Shown here: positions 8,526-18,461 of the stretch, one piece after another
Layout: the number at the start of each line of letters is the position of its first letter
Numbering within the stretch: the stretch's first letter is position 1
Assembly (NCBI GenBank): GCA_002346745.1
Contig: DEAL01000014.1
Coordinates: 1-64,000, forward strand
Source of the DNA: Candidatus Neomicrothrix sp. UBA2983
Lineage (GTDB): Bacteria; Actinomycetota; Acidimicrobiia; Acidimicrobiales; MedAcidi-G1
Length of the DNA: 64,000 nucleotides
Direction: 5' to 3'
Made by a program: the position numbers and the translations under genes
The notes under the pieces: model-generated
The model's database searches: none
What the model was told of the DNA's origin: nothing
The model's input: the letters and a program-made list of their open reading frames with translations, nothing else

Positions 8526-9377
8526 ATGCCGATCAACCCCGATGCCGCCGGTTCGGTCGGCGAGCCCGTCGAGTTCTCCTGGACCTCCAAGGACAGCCTG
8601 CTCTACGCCCTCGGCGTGGGCGCCGGCGTCAGCGACCCCACCGGCTTCGAACTGGAGTTCACGACCGAGAACAGCAACGGCATCGACCAGGCGGCGCTCC
8701 CGACCCAGGTGGTAGTCATGGGTGGCGGCCGCACCCCGGGATTCGGCGACTTCAACCCGATGTTCCTGCTCCACGCTGAGCAGCAGATCACCCTCCACCA
8801 GCCGCTCACCCCCGCCGGCACGGCCGTGGCCACCGGGAAGGTCGGCCAGATCTACGACAAGGGCAAGGCGGCGCTGGTGTACCTCGAGACCGACGTGGCC
8901 GACGCCGACGGCAACCCGTGGTGGAGCACCCGGGCCGGCCTGTTCATCGGCGGCGAGGGCGGCTGGGGCGGTGACCGCGGCCCCTCCAACGCGTGGGAGT
9001 TGCCCGACCGGGACGCCGACGAGGTCGTCGCCTACCCGACCCGGTCCGACCAGGCGCTGCTCTACCGGCTCAACGGCGACCGCAACCCGCTGCACTCCGA
9101 CCCCACCTTCGCCGCCGGCGCCGGCTTCGACGTGCCGATCCTCCACGGCCTGTGCACCTTCGGCTTCACCGGCCGGGCGCTGCTGCACGCCGCCTGCGGC
9201 TCTGACCCGGCCCGCTTCGGCGGCATGGGCGGCCGATTCAAGTCGCCGGTGACACCCGGCGAGACCCTGTCGGTGCACATCTGGGAATCCGACGATGACG
9301 CCGACCAGGTCCTGTTCCAGACTCGGGCCACCGACGACCGGGTCGTGTTCGACGGCGGGGTGCTCAGCCGCAACTGA
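8526..9377 (+). CDS. MaoC-family (hydratase 2) enoyl-CoA hydratase
   Basis: A 283-residue double hot-dog protein of the (R)-specific enoyl-CoA hydratase 2 type, which hydrates trans-2-enoyl-CoA in fatty acid or sterol side-chain breakdown. The catalytic motif is intact at residues 182-196, with D185 and H190 in LNGDRNPLHSDPTFA. The N-terminal half is the inactive hot-dog copy. Starts at ATG 8526 behind a weak GGAG; a TAGCGT -10 box lies about 40 nt upstream. A glycosidase-like gene follows after 13 bp on the same strand. Confidence 0.9.
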   Translation: MPINPDAAGSVGEPVEFSWTSKDSLLYALGVGAGVSDPTGFELEFTTENSNGIDQAALPTQVVVMGGGRTPGFGDFNPMFLLHAEQQITLHQPLTPAGTAVATGKVGQIYDKGKAALVYLETDVADADGNPWWSTRAGLFIGGEGGWGGDRGPSNAWELPDRDADEVVAYPTRSDQALLYRLNGDRNPLHSDPTFAAGAGFDVPILHGLCTFGFTGRALLHAACGSDPARFGGMGGRFKSPVTPGETLSVHIWESDDDADQVLFQTRATDDRVVFDGGVLSRN

Positions 9378-9390
9378 CCCGGCGGCAACC

Positions 9391-10608
9391 GTGGTCCTCC
9401 CCGAGGGGTTCCGCTGGGGTGCCACCGCCTCGTCGGTGTCCGCCGACGGGGTGGCCCCGGCCGCCGACTGGTCCACCTGGGAGCGCGACGGGCGCGTCCC
9501 CCGTTCGGGCGCCGGCGGCGGGTTCACCAGCGACTACGCCGACGACCTCGAGACGGCCGCCCGGATCGGGCTGACCGACGTCCGGATCACCGTCGAGTGG
9601 GCCCGCCTCGAGCCGAAGCCCGGCCGCGTCGACCCCGGCGTCGTCGACCACTACCGGGAGGTGCTCCAGGCCGCCCGAGAGTCCGGCCTGTCCCCGTGGG
9701 TGACCCTGCACCACACATCCCTGCCCGGCTGGTTCGCCGAGGACGAGCGGGGCTTCCGGGACGCTTCGTCGCGCAGCCGGTTCTGGGCACGGCACGTGGA
9801 CCGCACCGCCGAGCAGTTCGATGACCTGGCCGCTGGATGGGCGCCCATCGAGGACCCGGTCGGCTGGGCCCTGCGGGCGTTCCTGCTCGGCACCAGGCCA
9901 CCCGGCGAGACGAACCCCGAGCGGGCACGCGACGCCGTGGCCGGCGCCGTCGAGGCGACCTTCGACGCCTGGCGGCTGCTGGGCTCGGGCCGCCAGCCCG
10001 TCATGGCCGTACTGGGCCTGCCCAGCGTCGTGGCCGTCGACGCCGCCGCCCGGGACGAGGCCCGGCTGTGGGAGTCGGTGCTGTGGGACACCTGGCTGCG
10101 GGCCCTCGGCGAGGGCGAGTTCGCCCTGCCGTGGCGAGCACCGGTCGAGCGGCCGGACCTGCAGGGCCTCGTCGACCTGGTGGGCGTGGTCGCCGACCAC
10201 CCCGTCGGCATCGACCGCCACGGCGGCTTCCACCCGTACCCGGCCGACGGGCGGAACGACGGCAGCGGCTTCTGCCCGGTGCCCGAGGAGCTGGGCGTGG
10301 TGCTGCGACGCGTCCACGAGGCGTTGCCCGACCGTGACCTGGTGGTCGCCGCCACCGGCGCCGCCACCGACGACGACGACTGGCGGGACGAACTCCTCAC
10401 CGCCACCGTCGACCAGGTGGAACTGGCCGTCGCCGACGGCGTGCCCGTCACCGGGCTGTTCCACGACTCGCTGGTCGACGGCTACGAGTGGACCCGCGGC
10501 CTCGACGCCCCCCGGGGCCTGTTGACCCGCGACCGCCGCCTCAAGTTCAGCGGCCGCCGCCTCTCGGAACGCATCACCGGCCACCCTCCGGACGCCACAC
10601 TGGGCTGA
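9391..10608 (+). CDS. GH1-fold protein lacking both catalytic glutamates
   Basis: A 405-residue protein that follows family 1 beta-glycosidases from end to end: LPEGFRWGATAS at the start, the WARLEPKPG strand, LHHTSLPGWF, and the C-terminal ADGVPVTGLFH...YEWTRG and GLLTRDRRLKFSG segments. The family acid/base motif NEP is EDP here (D155 replaces Glu). The nucleophile motif TENG reads AATG (A321 replaces Glu). The Gln of the substrate-binding QxEG element is also replaced (SADG). Hydrolysis by the GH1 mechanism therefore looks impossible, although the frame is intact and long. The GTG at 9391 is chosen because homology begins there. The real role may be binding or a different chemistry. Confidence 0.8.
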   Translation: MVLPEGFRWGATASSVSADGVAPAADWSTWERDGRVPRSGAGGGFTSDYADDLETAARIGLTDVRITVEWARLEPKPGRVDPGVVDHYREVLQAARESGLSPWVTLHHTSLPGWFAEDERGFRDASSRSRFWARHVDRTAEQFDDLAAGWAPIEDPVGWALRAFLLGTRPPGETNPERARDAVAGAVEATFDAWRLLGSGRQPVMAVLGLPSVVAVDAAARDEARLWESVLWDTWLRALGEGEFALPWRAPVERPDLQGLVDLVGVVADHPVGIDRHGGFHPYPADGRNDGSGFCPVPEELGVVLRRVHEALPDRDLVVAATGAATDDDDWRDELLTATVDQVELAVADGVPVTGLFHDSLVDGYEWTRGLDAPRGLLTRDRRLKFSGRRLSERITGHPPDATLG

Positions 10609-10628
10609 TCCCGACCGGTCCGGACACC

Positions 10629-12041
10629 TCAGGTTCGCGCCTGGTAGCGGCTCCTAGGGCCGGCGGTGTGCTTGTTGAGGCGCTTGGAGAGGTGCAGGCC
10701 CTCCAGGACCAACTCGACGGCGCTCGCCACCACGGCCGGGCCGGTGTCCTCCTCGCCGTCCAGGAGGGCGTCGACCGCCGGCCGCAGTGCCGGAATCTCC
10801 TCGTCGACCAGCACGGCGTAGGCGGCTGACCCCAGGTCCTCGCCGGTGGCCACGCCCTCGTGCTCGTCGAACGCCTCGACGATCGCACGGTGCGTCTCGC
10901 CGGGTACCTGCTCCCGGAACACCGCCAGCACCGCCGACCGCACGATGCGCTCGAGGATCTCGGCGTCGCGGTCCTCGTCCAGGCTCTCGACCTCGACCTT
11001 GCCCGACATCGACGCCGCCACGGCGTCCAGGTCGGTCACGCGTGGCACCGCCACGACCTCCTCGGAGCGCAGCGCCCGGCGGACCGCGTTGGCCACGACC
11101 GCCTCCAGGTTCGTGACGCTGAGGCGCACCGACACGCCCGACCGCTGGTTCAGGTGGGGGCTGCGGCGGGCCTCCTGGCTGATCGTGGCGACCAGCCGCT
11201 CCATGAACTCCGGGACCACCACCGAGAGGTCCGCGACCGTGGGAACGGACGCCTCCTGCTCCACGACGTCCATCTCGACCTCGACGTCGAGCGGGTAGTG
11301 GGTGCGGATCTGCGAGCCGAACCGGTCCTTGAGCGGCGTGATGATCCGGCCCCGGTTCGTGTAGTCCTCCGGGTTGGCGGTGGCGACCATGAGCACGTCC
11401 AACGGCAGCCGGATCCGGTAGCCCCGGACCTGCACGTCGCGCTCCTCGAGCACGTTGAGCAGGCCCACCTGGATCCGCTCGGCCAGGTCCGGCAACTCGT
11501 TGATGGCGAAGATGCCCCGGTTGGTGCGGGGCACCAGCCCGTAGTGGAGCGTCAACTCGTCGGACAGGTAGCGGCCCTCGGCCACCCGGATCGGGTCGAC
11601 CTCGCCGATGAGGTCGGCGATCGACGTGTCCGGGGTGGCCAGCTTCTCGCCGTACCGGTCGTCCCGGTGCACCCAGTCCAGCGGCGTGTCGTCGCCCTGC
11701 TCGGCCACGAGGTCGCGTGCGTGCCGGGACACCGGGTGGTACGGGTCGTCGTTGATCTCCGAGCCGGCGACCACCGGCATCCACTCGTCCAACAGGTCCG
11801 TCAGGCTGCGGATGAGGCGCGTCTTGGCCTGCCCCCGCTCGCCGAGGAGGATCACGTCGTGGCCGGCCAGCAGGGCGTTCTCCAACTGCGGCAGGACCGT
11901 GTTCTCGTAGCCCAGCACCGTCGGGAACAACGGCTCCCCCGACCGGATCCGGGCCACGGCGTTGCGCCGCATCTCCTCCTTGACCGGGACCGACTCCCAG
12001 CCGACCTTCCTCAGCTCGCCGATCGTGGTGGGTTGGGTCAT
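10629..12041 (-). CDS. MoxR-type AAA+ ATPase (Mg-chelatase-like)
   Basis: A 470-residue AAA+ ATPase with Walker A GERGQAKT (67-74), a Walker B region ending FAINELPDL, and sensor segment MVATANPEDYTNRG, as in MoxR and the ChlI/BchI family. It probably powers a chaperone or cofactor-insertion reaction with the VWA protein encoded at 5334-7343. Leaderless expression is likely: TAGGGT at 12053-12048 is 6 nt before the ATG. Its 3' end meets the GH1-like gene tail to tail with about 20 bp between. Confidence 0.9.
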   Translation of the reverse strand: MTQPTTIGELRKVGWESVPVKEEMRRNAVARIRSGEPLFPTVLGYENTVLPQLENALLAGHDVILLGERGQAKTRLIRSLTDLLDEWMPVVAGSEINDDPYHPVSRHARDLVAEQGDDTPLDWVHRDDRYGEKLATPDTSIADLIGEVDPIRVAEGRYLSDELTLHYGLVPRTNRGIFAINELPDLAERIQVGLLNVLEERDVQVRGYRIRLPLDVLMVATANPEDYTNRGRIITPLKDRFGSQIRTHYPLDVEVEMDVVEQEASVPTVADLSVVVPEFMERLVATISQEARRSPHLNQRSGVSVRLSVTNLEAVVANAVRRALRSEEVVAVPRVTDLDAVAASMSGKVEVESLDEDRDAEILERIVRSAVLAVFREQVPGETHRAIVEAFDEHEGVATGEDLGSAAYAVLVDEEIPALRPAVDALLDGEEDTGPAVVASAVELVLEGLHLSKRLNKHTAGPRSRYQART

Positions 12042-12121
12042 GGCGGCACCCTAGGCGCGGCCGCTGCCGGCCCTGCCAGCCGCGGGTGGCCCGGGCCGCA
12101 CGGCCGGTACCGTCCCCGGCG

Positions 12122-14218
12122 ATGGAGCTGACCGGGCCCTGGGTGGCCCACCCCGCCGACGACGCCCTCCGGCGGGCCTTCCCCGACGTCGACCTCGACG
12201 AGGCCGGCTGGACCGGGGTCCCCGTGCCCGGGCACTGGCGCCAGGTCGCCGAGTTCGCCGACGCCGACGGCCCGCTCCTGCACCGCACGCGCTTCGACGC
12301 CGAGGCACCCGAGGAGGGCCGCCGGGCCTGGCTGGAACTGGACGGCGTGTTCACCCTCGGCGACGTGTGGCTGGACGGCTCCTATCTCGGCGCCACCGAA
12401 GGCTACTTCTTCACCCACGCCCTCGAGGTGACCGGCCAGCTGCGCCAGCGGTCCGAGCACCTCCTCGCCGTCGAGGTCACCAGCCCGGCCACGGTCGGCC
12501 GCACCGAGCAGCGGATCCTGACCGGCGCCGCCCAGGGGGCCTGGAACCCCGGCGGCATCTGGCGGCCGGTCCGGCTGCGCGAGACCGGCCCCGTCCCGCT
12601 GCGCTACGTCCGGGTCGTGTGCACGGACGCCACCCCGACCGTCGCCACCCTCGCCCTGCGGGCCGTCGTCGACACCGACCGGCCGCGGACCGTCGTGTTC
12701 CACACCACCGTGCTGGGCGTCGACCACCGACACGAGCAGCCACTCGCCGCCGGCGAGAACCGGGTCGAATGGACCGTCCGGGTGCCACGGCCCCAGCTCT
12801 GGTGGCCGGCCGAACTGGGCGACCAGCCCCGATTCGACGTGACCCTCACCGTCACCACCGAGGACAGCGTCGTCAGCGACCGGGCCACCCGGCGCATCGG
12901 CTTCCGCTCGGTCCGGATGCGCGACCACGTGTGGCGCATCAACGGCGAGCGCCTGTTCCTGCGGGGCGCCATCGTCCCACCGCTGCGACGGGACCTCGCC
13001 GCCGTCACGCCCGAGTCGGCGGCCGCCGACGTGGCCCTCGCCGCCGAGGCCGGCCTCAACCTGCTCCGTGTCGGCGCCCACGTGTCGCACCCTGCCCTCT
13101 ACGACGCCGCCGACGAGGCCGGGATGCTGCTCTGGCAGGACCTGCCGCTGCGCGGCGGCTACCACCGGTCCGTCCGCGGCCAGGCGATGCGCCAGGCCCG
13201 TGAGCTGGTCGACCTGCTCGGCCACCACCCCTCGGTGGTCGTCTGGTGCGGGCACGACACCCCCGACCCCGTCGACACCACCCGTCCGGCGCCCAGCCTG
13301 CTCGAGCAGCAGCGGCCCAACTGGAACCGGACGGTGTTGGACCGCTCCATCCGCCGGGCACTGCTGCGCACCGACCCGTCCCGGCCTGTCGTCGCCCACA
13401 CCGGCGTGCTGCCTAGTCCGCCCGTCATCGAGGACGCCGCCGCCCACCTACGGTTCGGCTGGCACGGTGGCCGGGCCGACGACCTCACCGAGTTCCTCCG
13501 ACGGTCCCCCCGGGCCGGTGGGTTCGTGGCGGCGTTCGGCCCCCACTCGGTGCCCGACGTCGACCCCGCCCTCCTCGGGCTCGACCCCGACCGCTGGCCC
13601 GAACCCGACTGGAGCCGGCTCACCGCCGACCCCGACGGCGAACCCGACGTCCTGCTCGACCACTTCCCGCCCCACGACCACGCCGACCTCGACGCCTGGG
13701 GTGCCGCCACCCGCGACCACCAGGCCGAGGTGCTCAGGCGCCAGGTCGAGGCCCTGCGGCGGCGCAAGTACGCGCCCTGCGGGGGGTTCGCCCTCGACCG
13801 GCTGCTCGACGGCGAACCCTGCGTCAGCGGATCGCTGGTCGACCACGACCGGCGCCCCAAGCCCGCCCTCGACGCCGTGGCCGCCGCCTGCGCCACCACC
13901 ATCGTCGTCGCCGACCCGCTCCCCCCGCGGCTCCGTCCCGGCGCCACCCTGCTCACCGACGTGGCGATCGTCCACGACGGACGCAATCCCCTGGGCACCG
14001 CCCGCGTGGACGCCCACCTGCACCTCACGGTCGGCGGCGCCGCCGAGACCCTCAGCTGGGCCTGGGAGGGCGAGGTCGGCGCCGACTCGTCCGTCCACGT
14101 CGGCCGCATCGAATGGCCGCTCGGGAACGCCACGGGGGACGTTCACCTCGAACTGGTACTCTCAGCAGACGGCAGCGCCGCCGACAACCGCTACGCCGCA
14201 CGCATCACCGAGGCCTGA
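12122..14218 (+). CDS. GH2-fold (beta-mannosidase-like) protein lacking both catalytic glutamates
   Basis: A 698-residue protein with the GH2 order of domains: galactose-binding-like N-terminal domain (about 30-155, with GVFTLGDVWLDG and WNPGGIW), immunoglobulin-like domain (about 160-265) and TIM barrel (about 268-600). In beta-mannosidases the acid/base lies in WxGNNE; here it is WCGHDT (375-380, Glu replaced by T380). The nucleophile motif SEFG is AAFG (A471 replaces Glu), still followed by the usual HSVP. No signal peptide is seen. It should be catalytically dead as a retaining glycosidase. The ATG at 12122 lies 8 nt after TACCGT, a leaderless layout. A longer in-frame start at 12086 precedes that box and is rejected. 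Confidence 0.8.
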   Translation: MELTGPWVAHPADDALRRAFPDVDLDEAGWTGVPVPGHWRQVAEFADADGPLLHRTRFDAEAPEEGRRAWLELDGVFTLGDVWLDGSYLGATEGYFFTHALEVTGQLRQRSEHLLAVEVTSPATVGRTEQRILTGAAQGAWNPGGIWRPVRLRETGPVPLRYVRVVCTDATPTVATLALRAVVDTDRPRTVVFHTTVLGVDHRHEQPLAAGENRVEWTVRVPRPQLWWPAELGDQPRFDVTLTVTTEDSVVSDRATRRIGFRSVRMRDHVWRINGERLFLRGAIVPPLRRDLAAVTPESAAADVALAAEAGLNLLRVGAHVSHPALYDAADEAGMLLWQDLPLRGGYHRSVRGQAMRQARELVDLLGHHPSVVVWCGHDTPDPVDTTRPAPSLLEQQRPNWNRTVLDRSIRRALLRTDPSRPVVAHTGVLPSPPVIEDAAAHLRFGWHGGRADDLTEFLRRSPRAGGFVAAFGPHSVPDVDPALLGLDPDRWPEPDWSRLTADPDGEPDVLLDHFPPHDHADLDAWGAATRDHQAEVLRRQVEALRRRKYAPCGGFALDRLLDGEPCVSGSLVDHDRRPKPALDAVAAACATTIVVADPLPPRLRPGATLLTDVAIVHDGRNPLGTARVDAHLHLTVGGAAETLSWAWEGEVGADSSVHVGRIEWPLGNATGDVHLELVLSADGSAADNRYAARITEA

Positions 14219-14306
14219 CCCCCCTCGGCCGATGCCGGCGGCCGACCGGGTCGCTACCGTCTCCCCCACGCCGAAACCCCCGGCCACCCGCCCCCTGGAG
14301 GACCAG

Positions 14307-15146
14307 ATGCCACAGACCACCGGCGAGCGCTACCGTGTCGCCCCGGTCCACCGACGCGGCAGGGAGTGGCCCTTCCCGCTGAACCTCTACCAGACCGCCG
14401 TCGGCCGCAAGTGGGTCATGGCCCTCACCGGCATCGGCCTCATCGGCTTCGTCGTCGCCCACATGATCGGCAACCTGCACGTGTACGAGGGCCCCGCCCG
14501 CATGCACGAGTACGCCGAGACCCTCCGCACCATCGGGGGTGGCCTCGTCCCCAAGGGCACCGTCCTCTGGCTGCTGCGGGCCGGCCTCCTCGCCATGTTC
14601 GTCCTCCACCTGCACTCGGCCATCTCGCTGGCCCGCATGAGCCGCGCCTCCTCCGAACAGGCCGGGCTCGTCAGCGGCGCCAAGAAGTACCCCGGTGGCC
14701 GCGACCACGTCGCCGCCACCTACGCCAGCCGCACCATGCGCTGGACCGGCCCGATCATCGCCCTGTTCATCCTCTACCACCTGGCCGACCTCACCTGGGG
14801 CTGGTGGCTGGACGACGACTTCGTCCCCGGCGACCCGTACCACAACGTCGCCGAATCGCTCGGCAACCTGCCAGTGGCGATCCTCTACATCGTCGCCAAC
14901 GTGGCCCTCGCCTGGCACATCTTCCACGGCGCCTGGTCGATGTTCCAGAGCCTCGGCGTCAACAACCCTCGCTACAACCACCTCCGTCGCAGCCTCGCCA
15001 CGCTGGTCGCCGGCCTGATCCTCGTCGGGAACCTCTCGTTCCCGATCCTCACCCAGGCCGGCCTCATCACCGAGGACGAGCGCAGTTGCCCAGTCGGCGA
15101 GGTCATCGGCAACGCCTGCCTCGCCGAGCAGGCCAAGGACCACTAG
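14307..15146 (+). CDS. sdhC: Succinate dehydrogenase cytochrome b subunit
   Basis: The 279-residue membrane anchor of succinate:quinone reductase, of the single-subunit b558 type. Five hydrophobic helices are visible (for example ALTGIGLIGFVVAHMIGNLH, GPIIALFILYHLADLTW and AILYIVANVALAWHIFHG), with membrane histidines suited to haem b. A cytoplasmic N-terminus precedes them. The ATG at 14307 has GGAG 6 nt upstream. It opens the sdhCAB operon: sdhA starts 11 bp after its stop and sdhB follows. Confidence 0.92.
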   Translation: MPQTTGERYRVAPVHRRGREWPFPLNLYQTAVGRKWVMALTGIGLIGFVVAHMIGNLHVYEGPARMHEYAETLRTIGGGLVPKGTVLWLLRAGLLAMFVLHLHSAISLARMSRASSEQAGLVSGAKKYPGGRDHVAATYASRTMRWTGPIIALFILYHLADLTWGWWLDDDFVPGDPYHNVAESLGNLPVAILYIVANVALAWHIFHGAWSMFQSLGVNNPRYNHLRRSLATLVAGLILVGNLSFPILTQAGLITEDERSCPVGEVIGNACLAEQAKDH

Positions 15147-15157
15147 GGGAGGCGGAC

Positions 15158-17086
<1,929 letters not shown>

Positions 17087-17112
17087 GTCCGGAAGGAAGA
17101 ACAGGTACCGAC

Positions 17113-17895
17113 ATGTCCGGATCCAACGGCACCACCATCAACGTCACCCTCAAGGTCTGGCGCCAGGCCGGCCCCGACGCCCCCGGCGGCTTCGAGGTCC
17201 ACCAGCAGGCCATCTCCACCGACGCCTCGTTCCTCGAGATGCTCGACCAGCTCAACGAGCAGCTCAACGACGACGGCAACGAGCCCGTCGCCTTCGAGTC
17301 CGACTGCCGGGAAGGCATCTGCGGCACCTGCGGCGTGATGATCAACGGCCGGGCCCACGGCCCCCAGAAGGCCACCGCCACCTGCCAGCTCCACATGCGC
17401 GAGTTCCGGGACGGCGACGAGATCACCATCGAGCCATTCCGGGCCGCGGGCTTCCCCGTCGTGCGCGACCTGGCCGTCGACCGCTCTCCCCTCGACGCCA
17501 TCATCGAGTCCGGCGGCTACATCTCGGTCAACGCCGGTGCCGCCTCCGACGCCAACCTCACCCCGGTCCCCAAGGCCGCCGCCGACACCGCCTTCGACGC
17601 CGCCGCCTGCATCGGCTGCGGCGCCTGCGTCGCCGCCTGCCCCAACTCGGCCGCCCAACTCTTCACCTCCGCCAAGATCGGCCACCTCGGGCTGCTGCCC
17701 CAGGGCCAGGCCGAGCGCTGGAGCCGCACCGAGGCCATGGTCGAGACCATGGAGGAGTTCTTCGGCTCCTGCACCAACCACGGCGAATGCTCCGAGGCTT
17801 GCCCGAAGGAGATCAGCCTCGACTTCATCGCCTTCATGAACCGTGACTACCTGAAGGCCAAGGTCAAGAACCGCTCCCTCGCCGGCCAGCGCTGA
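17113..17895 (+). CDS. sdhB: Succinate dehydrogenase iron-sulfur subunit
   Basis: The 260-residue electron-transfer subunit with three clusters. The N-terminal 2Fe-2S domain has CREGICGTCG and a later conserved Cys. The C-terminal domain has CIGCGACVAACP for the 4Fe-4S cluster, and Cys pairs in SCTNHGECSEACP for the 3Fe-4S cluster. A purine-rich GGAAGGAAG lies before the ATG at 17113. Last gene of sdhCAB; an inverted repeat about 35 bp downstream may end the transcript. Confidence 0.96.
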   Translation: MSGSNGTTINVTLKVWRQAGPDAPGGFEVHQQAISTDASFLEMLDQLNEQLNDDGNEPVAFESDCREGICGTCGVMINGRAHGPQKATATCQLHMREFRDGDEITIEPFRAAGFPVVRDLAVDRSPLDAIIESGGYISVNAGAASDANLTPVPKAAADTAFDAAACIGCGACVAACPNSAAQLFTSAKIGHLGLLPQGQAERWSRTEAMVETMEEFFGSCTNHGECSEACPKEISLDFIAFMNRDYLKAKVKNRSLAGQR

Positions 17896-17929
17896 GCGTT
17901 TTCCGTCCGGGGCGCCCCTCTTCTACCCA

Positions 17930-17943
17930 CCGGTCTTGACCGG
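17930..17943 (+). terminator. Possible sdhCAB terminator hairpin
   Basis: CCGGTC-TT-GACCGG is a perfect 6-bp inverted repeat 35 bp after the sdhB stop. There is no T-run, so it is only a candidate terminator or transcript-end stabiliser. Confidence 0.35.
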
Positions 17944-17968
17944 GCCGGATCGCCGGCACCGGGACGGC

Positions 17969-17982
17969 AGGACCTAGGTCCT
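17969..17982. promoter_or_regulatory. Perfect 14-bp palindrome AGGACCTAGGTCCT
   Basis: A perfect palindrome of 14 bp between sdhB and the short lipoprotein-like ORF at 18046. Its core GGAC-N4-GTCC is like that of DosR/DevR-type operators (GGGAC-N4-GTCCC). The palindrome is seen directly; the regulator is a guess. Confidence 0.35.
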
Positions 17983-18045
17983 TCGCCGCCGACGGCGACT
18001 CCCCGGAGACTTGGCGTGTCCCCCCGACACGACGGAGGTTCCCCT

Positions 18046-18150
18046 ATGCGTCGCCCTGTCTCCACCGGCCTCGCCATGCTCGCCCTGCTGGCACTCGTGG
18101 CCGCCGCCTGCGCCGACGGTTGGCATTCACCCACCACGACGCGACAGTGA
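18046..18150 (+). CDS. Short lipoprotein-like ORF, 34 aa
   Basis: The frame begins ATG behind a strong GGAGG box (about 6 nt spacing) and encodes a basic start (MRRPVS), a hydrophobic stretch of about 15 residues and AAAC, resembling a lipoprotein signal peptide with lipidated Cys22. Only 12 residues follow before TGA. It could be a tiny lipoprotein, a leader peptide or a remnant cut short. Reading the TGA as selenocysteine adds only about ten unconvincing residues. Nothing is known to me about such a protein. Confidence 0.4.
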   Translation: MRRPVSTGLAMLALLALVAAACADGWHSPTTTRQ

Positions 18151-18461
18151 CATCGGTCATGCCGCGTGAGCGGTAGGGACTGATCGACACGGTCTTATGT
18201 CGACGAGCGACGGGAGGCTGAACGTGCGATCCGACCGGTTCGAGGGACGGTGTCGAGCCCCGCCCAGCGGGTGAGCCTGAGGCCCCGGTACCGAGCCGGT
18301 CCCCTCACGTTCTCGCAACCAACGCCCTGCTGGGCCTTGGAGAACGGCTGACGCGAGACGACTCGATCCACGGTCTCGAGAAGGAAACGGCGTCCTCCCG
18401 AACCACCGAGGGGGGGCGCCGTTTCGCGTCCCGGACCCTGAGGCGCGTCCCCGGACCCGGG
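18151..18461. other. 311-bp region without a clear gene; structured elements
   Basis: No convincing protein gene is present. Visible elements on the plus strand: a 16-codon frame at 18224-18274 with a GGGAGG box; a hairpin with TGAGG/CCTCA arms at about 18278-18308; and a strong inverted repeat GAAACGGCG/CGCCGTTTC (18384-18392 and 18417-18425) whose inner arms also pair. The latter may be a terminator, because the next gene is convergent. The order short peptide, hairpin, terminator looks like a leader or small RNA, but no gene follows on that strand. Confidence 0.3.
18384..18425 (+). terminator. Strong hairpin, likely bidirectional terminator
   Basis: Arms GAAACGGCG and CGCCGTTTC pair perfectly over 9 bp, and the inner TCCTCCC/GGGGGGG segments extend the stem. 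It lies between an uncharacterised plus-strand region and the convergent alpha/beta hydrolase gene, whose stop is at 18462. Confidence 0.55.

Noticed and set aside
18046..18186. The 34-aa lipoprotein-like ORF as a selenoprotein with TGA read as Sec
   Set aside because: Continuing past the TGA gives only about ten residues with no conserved pattern, and there is no clear SECIS hairpin directly after the codon.
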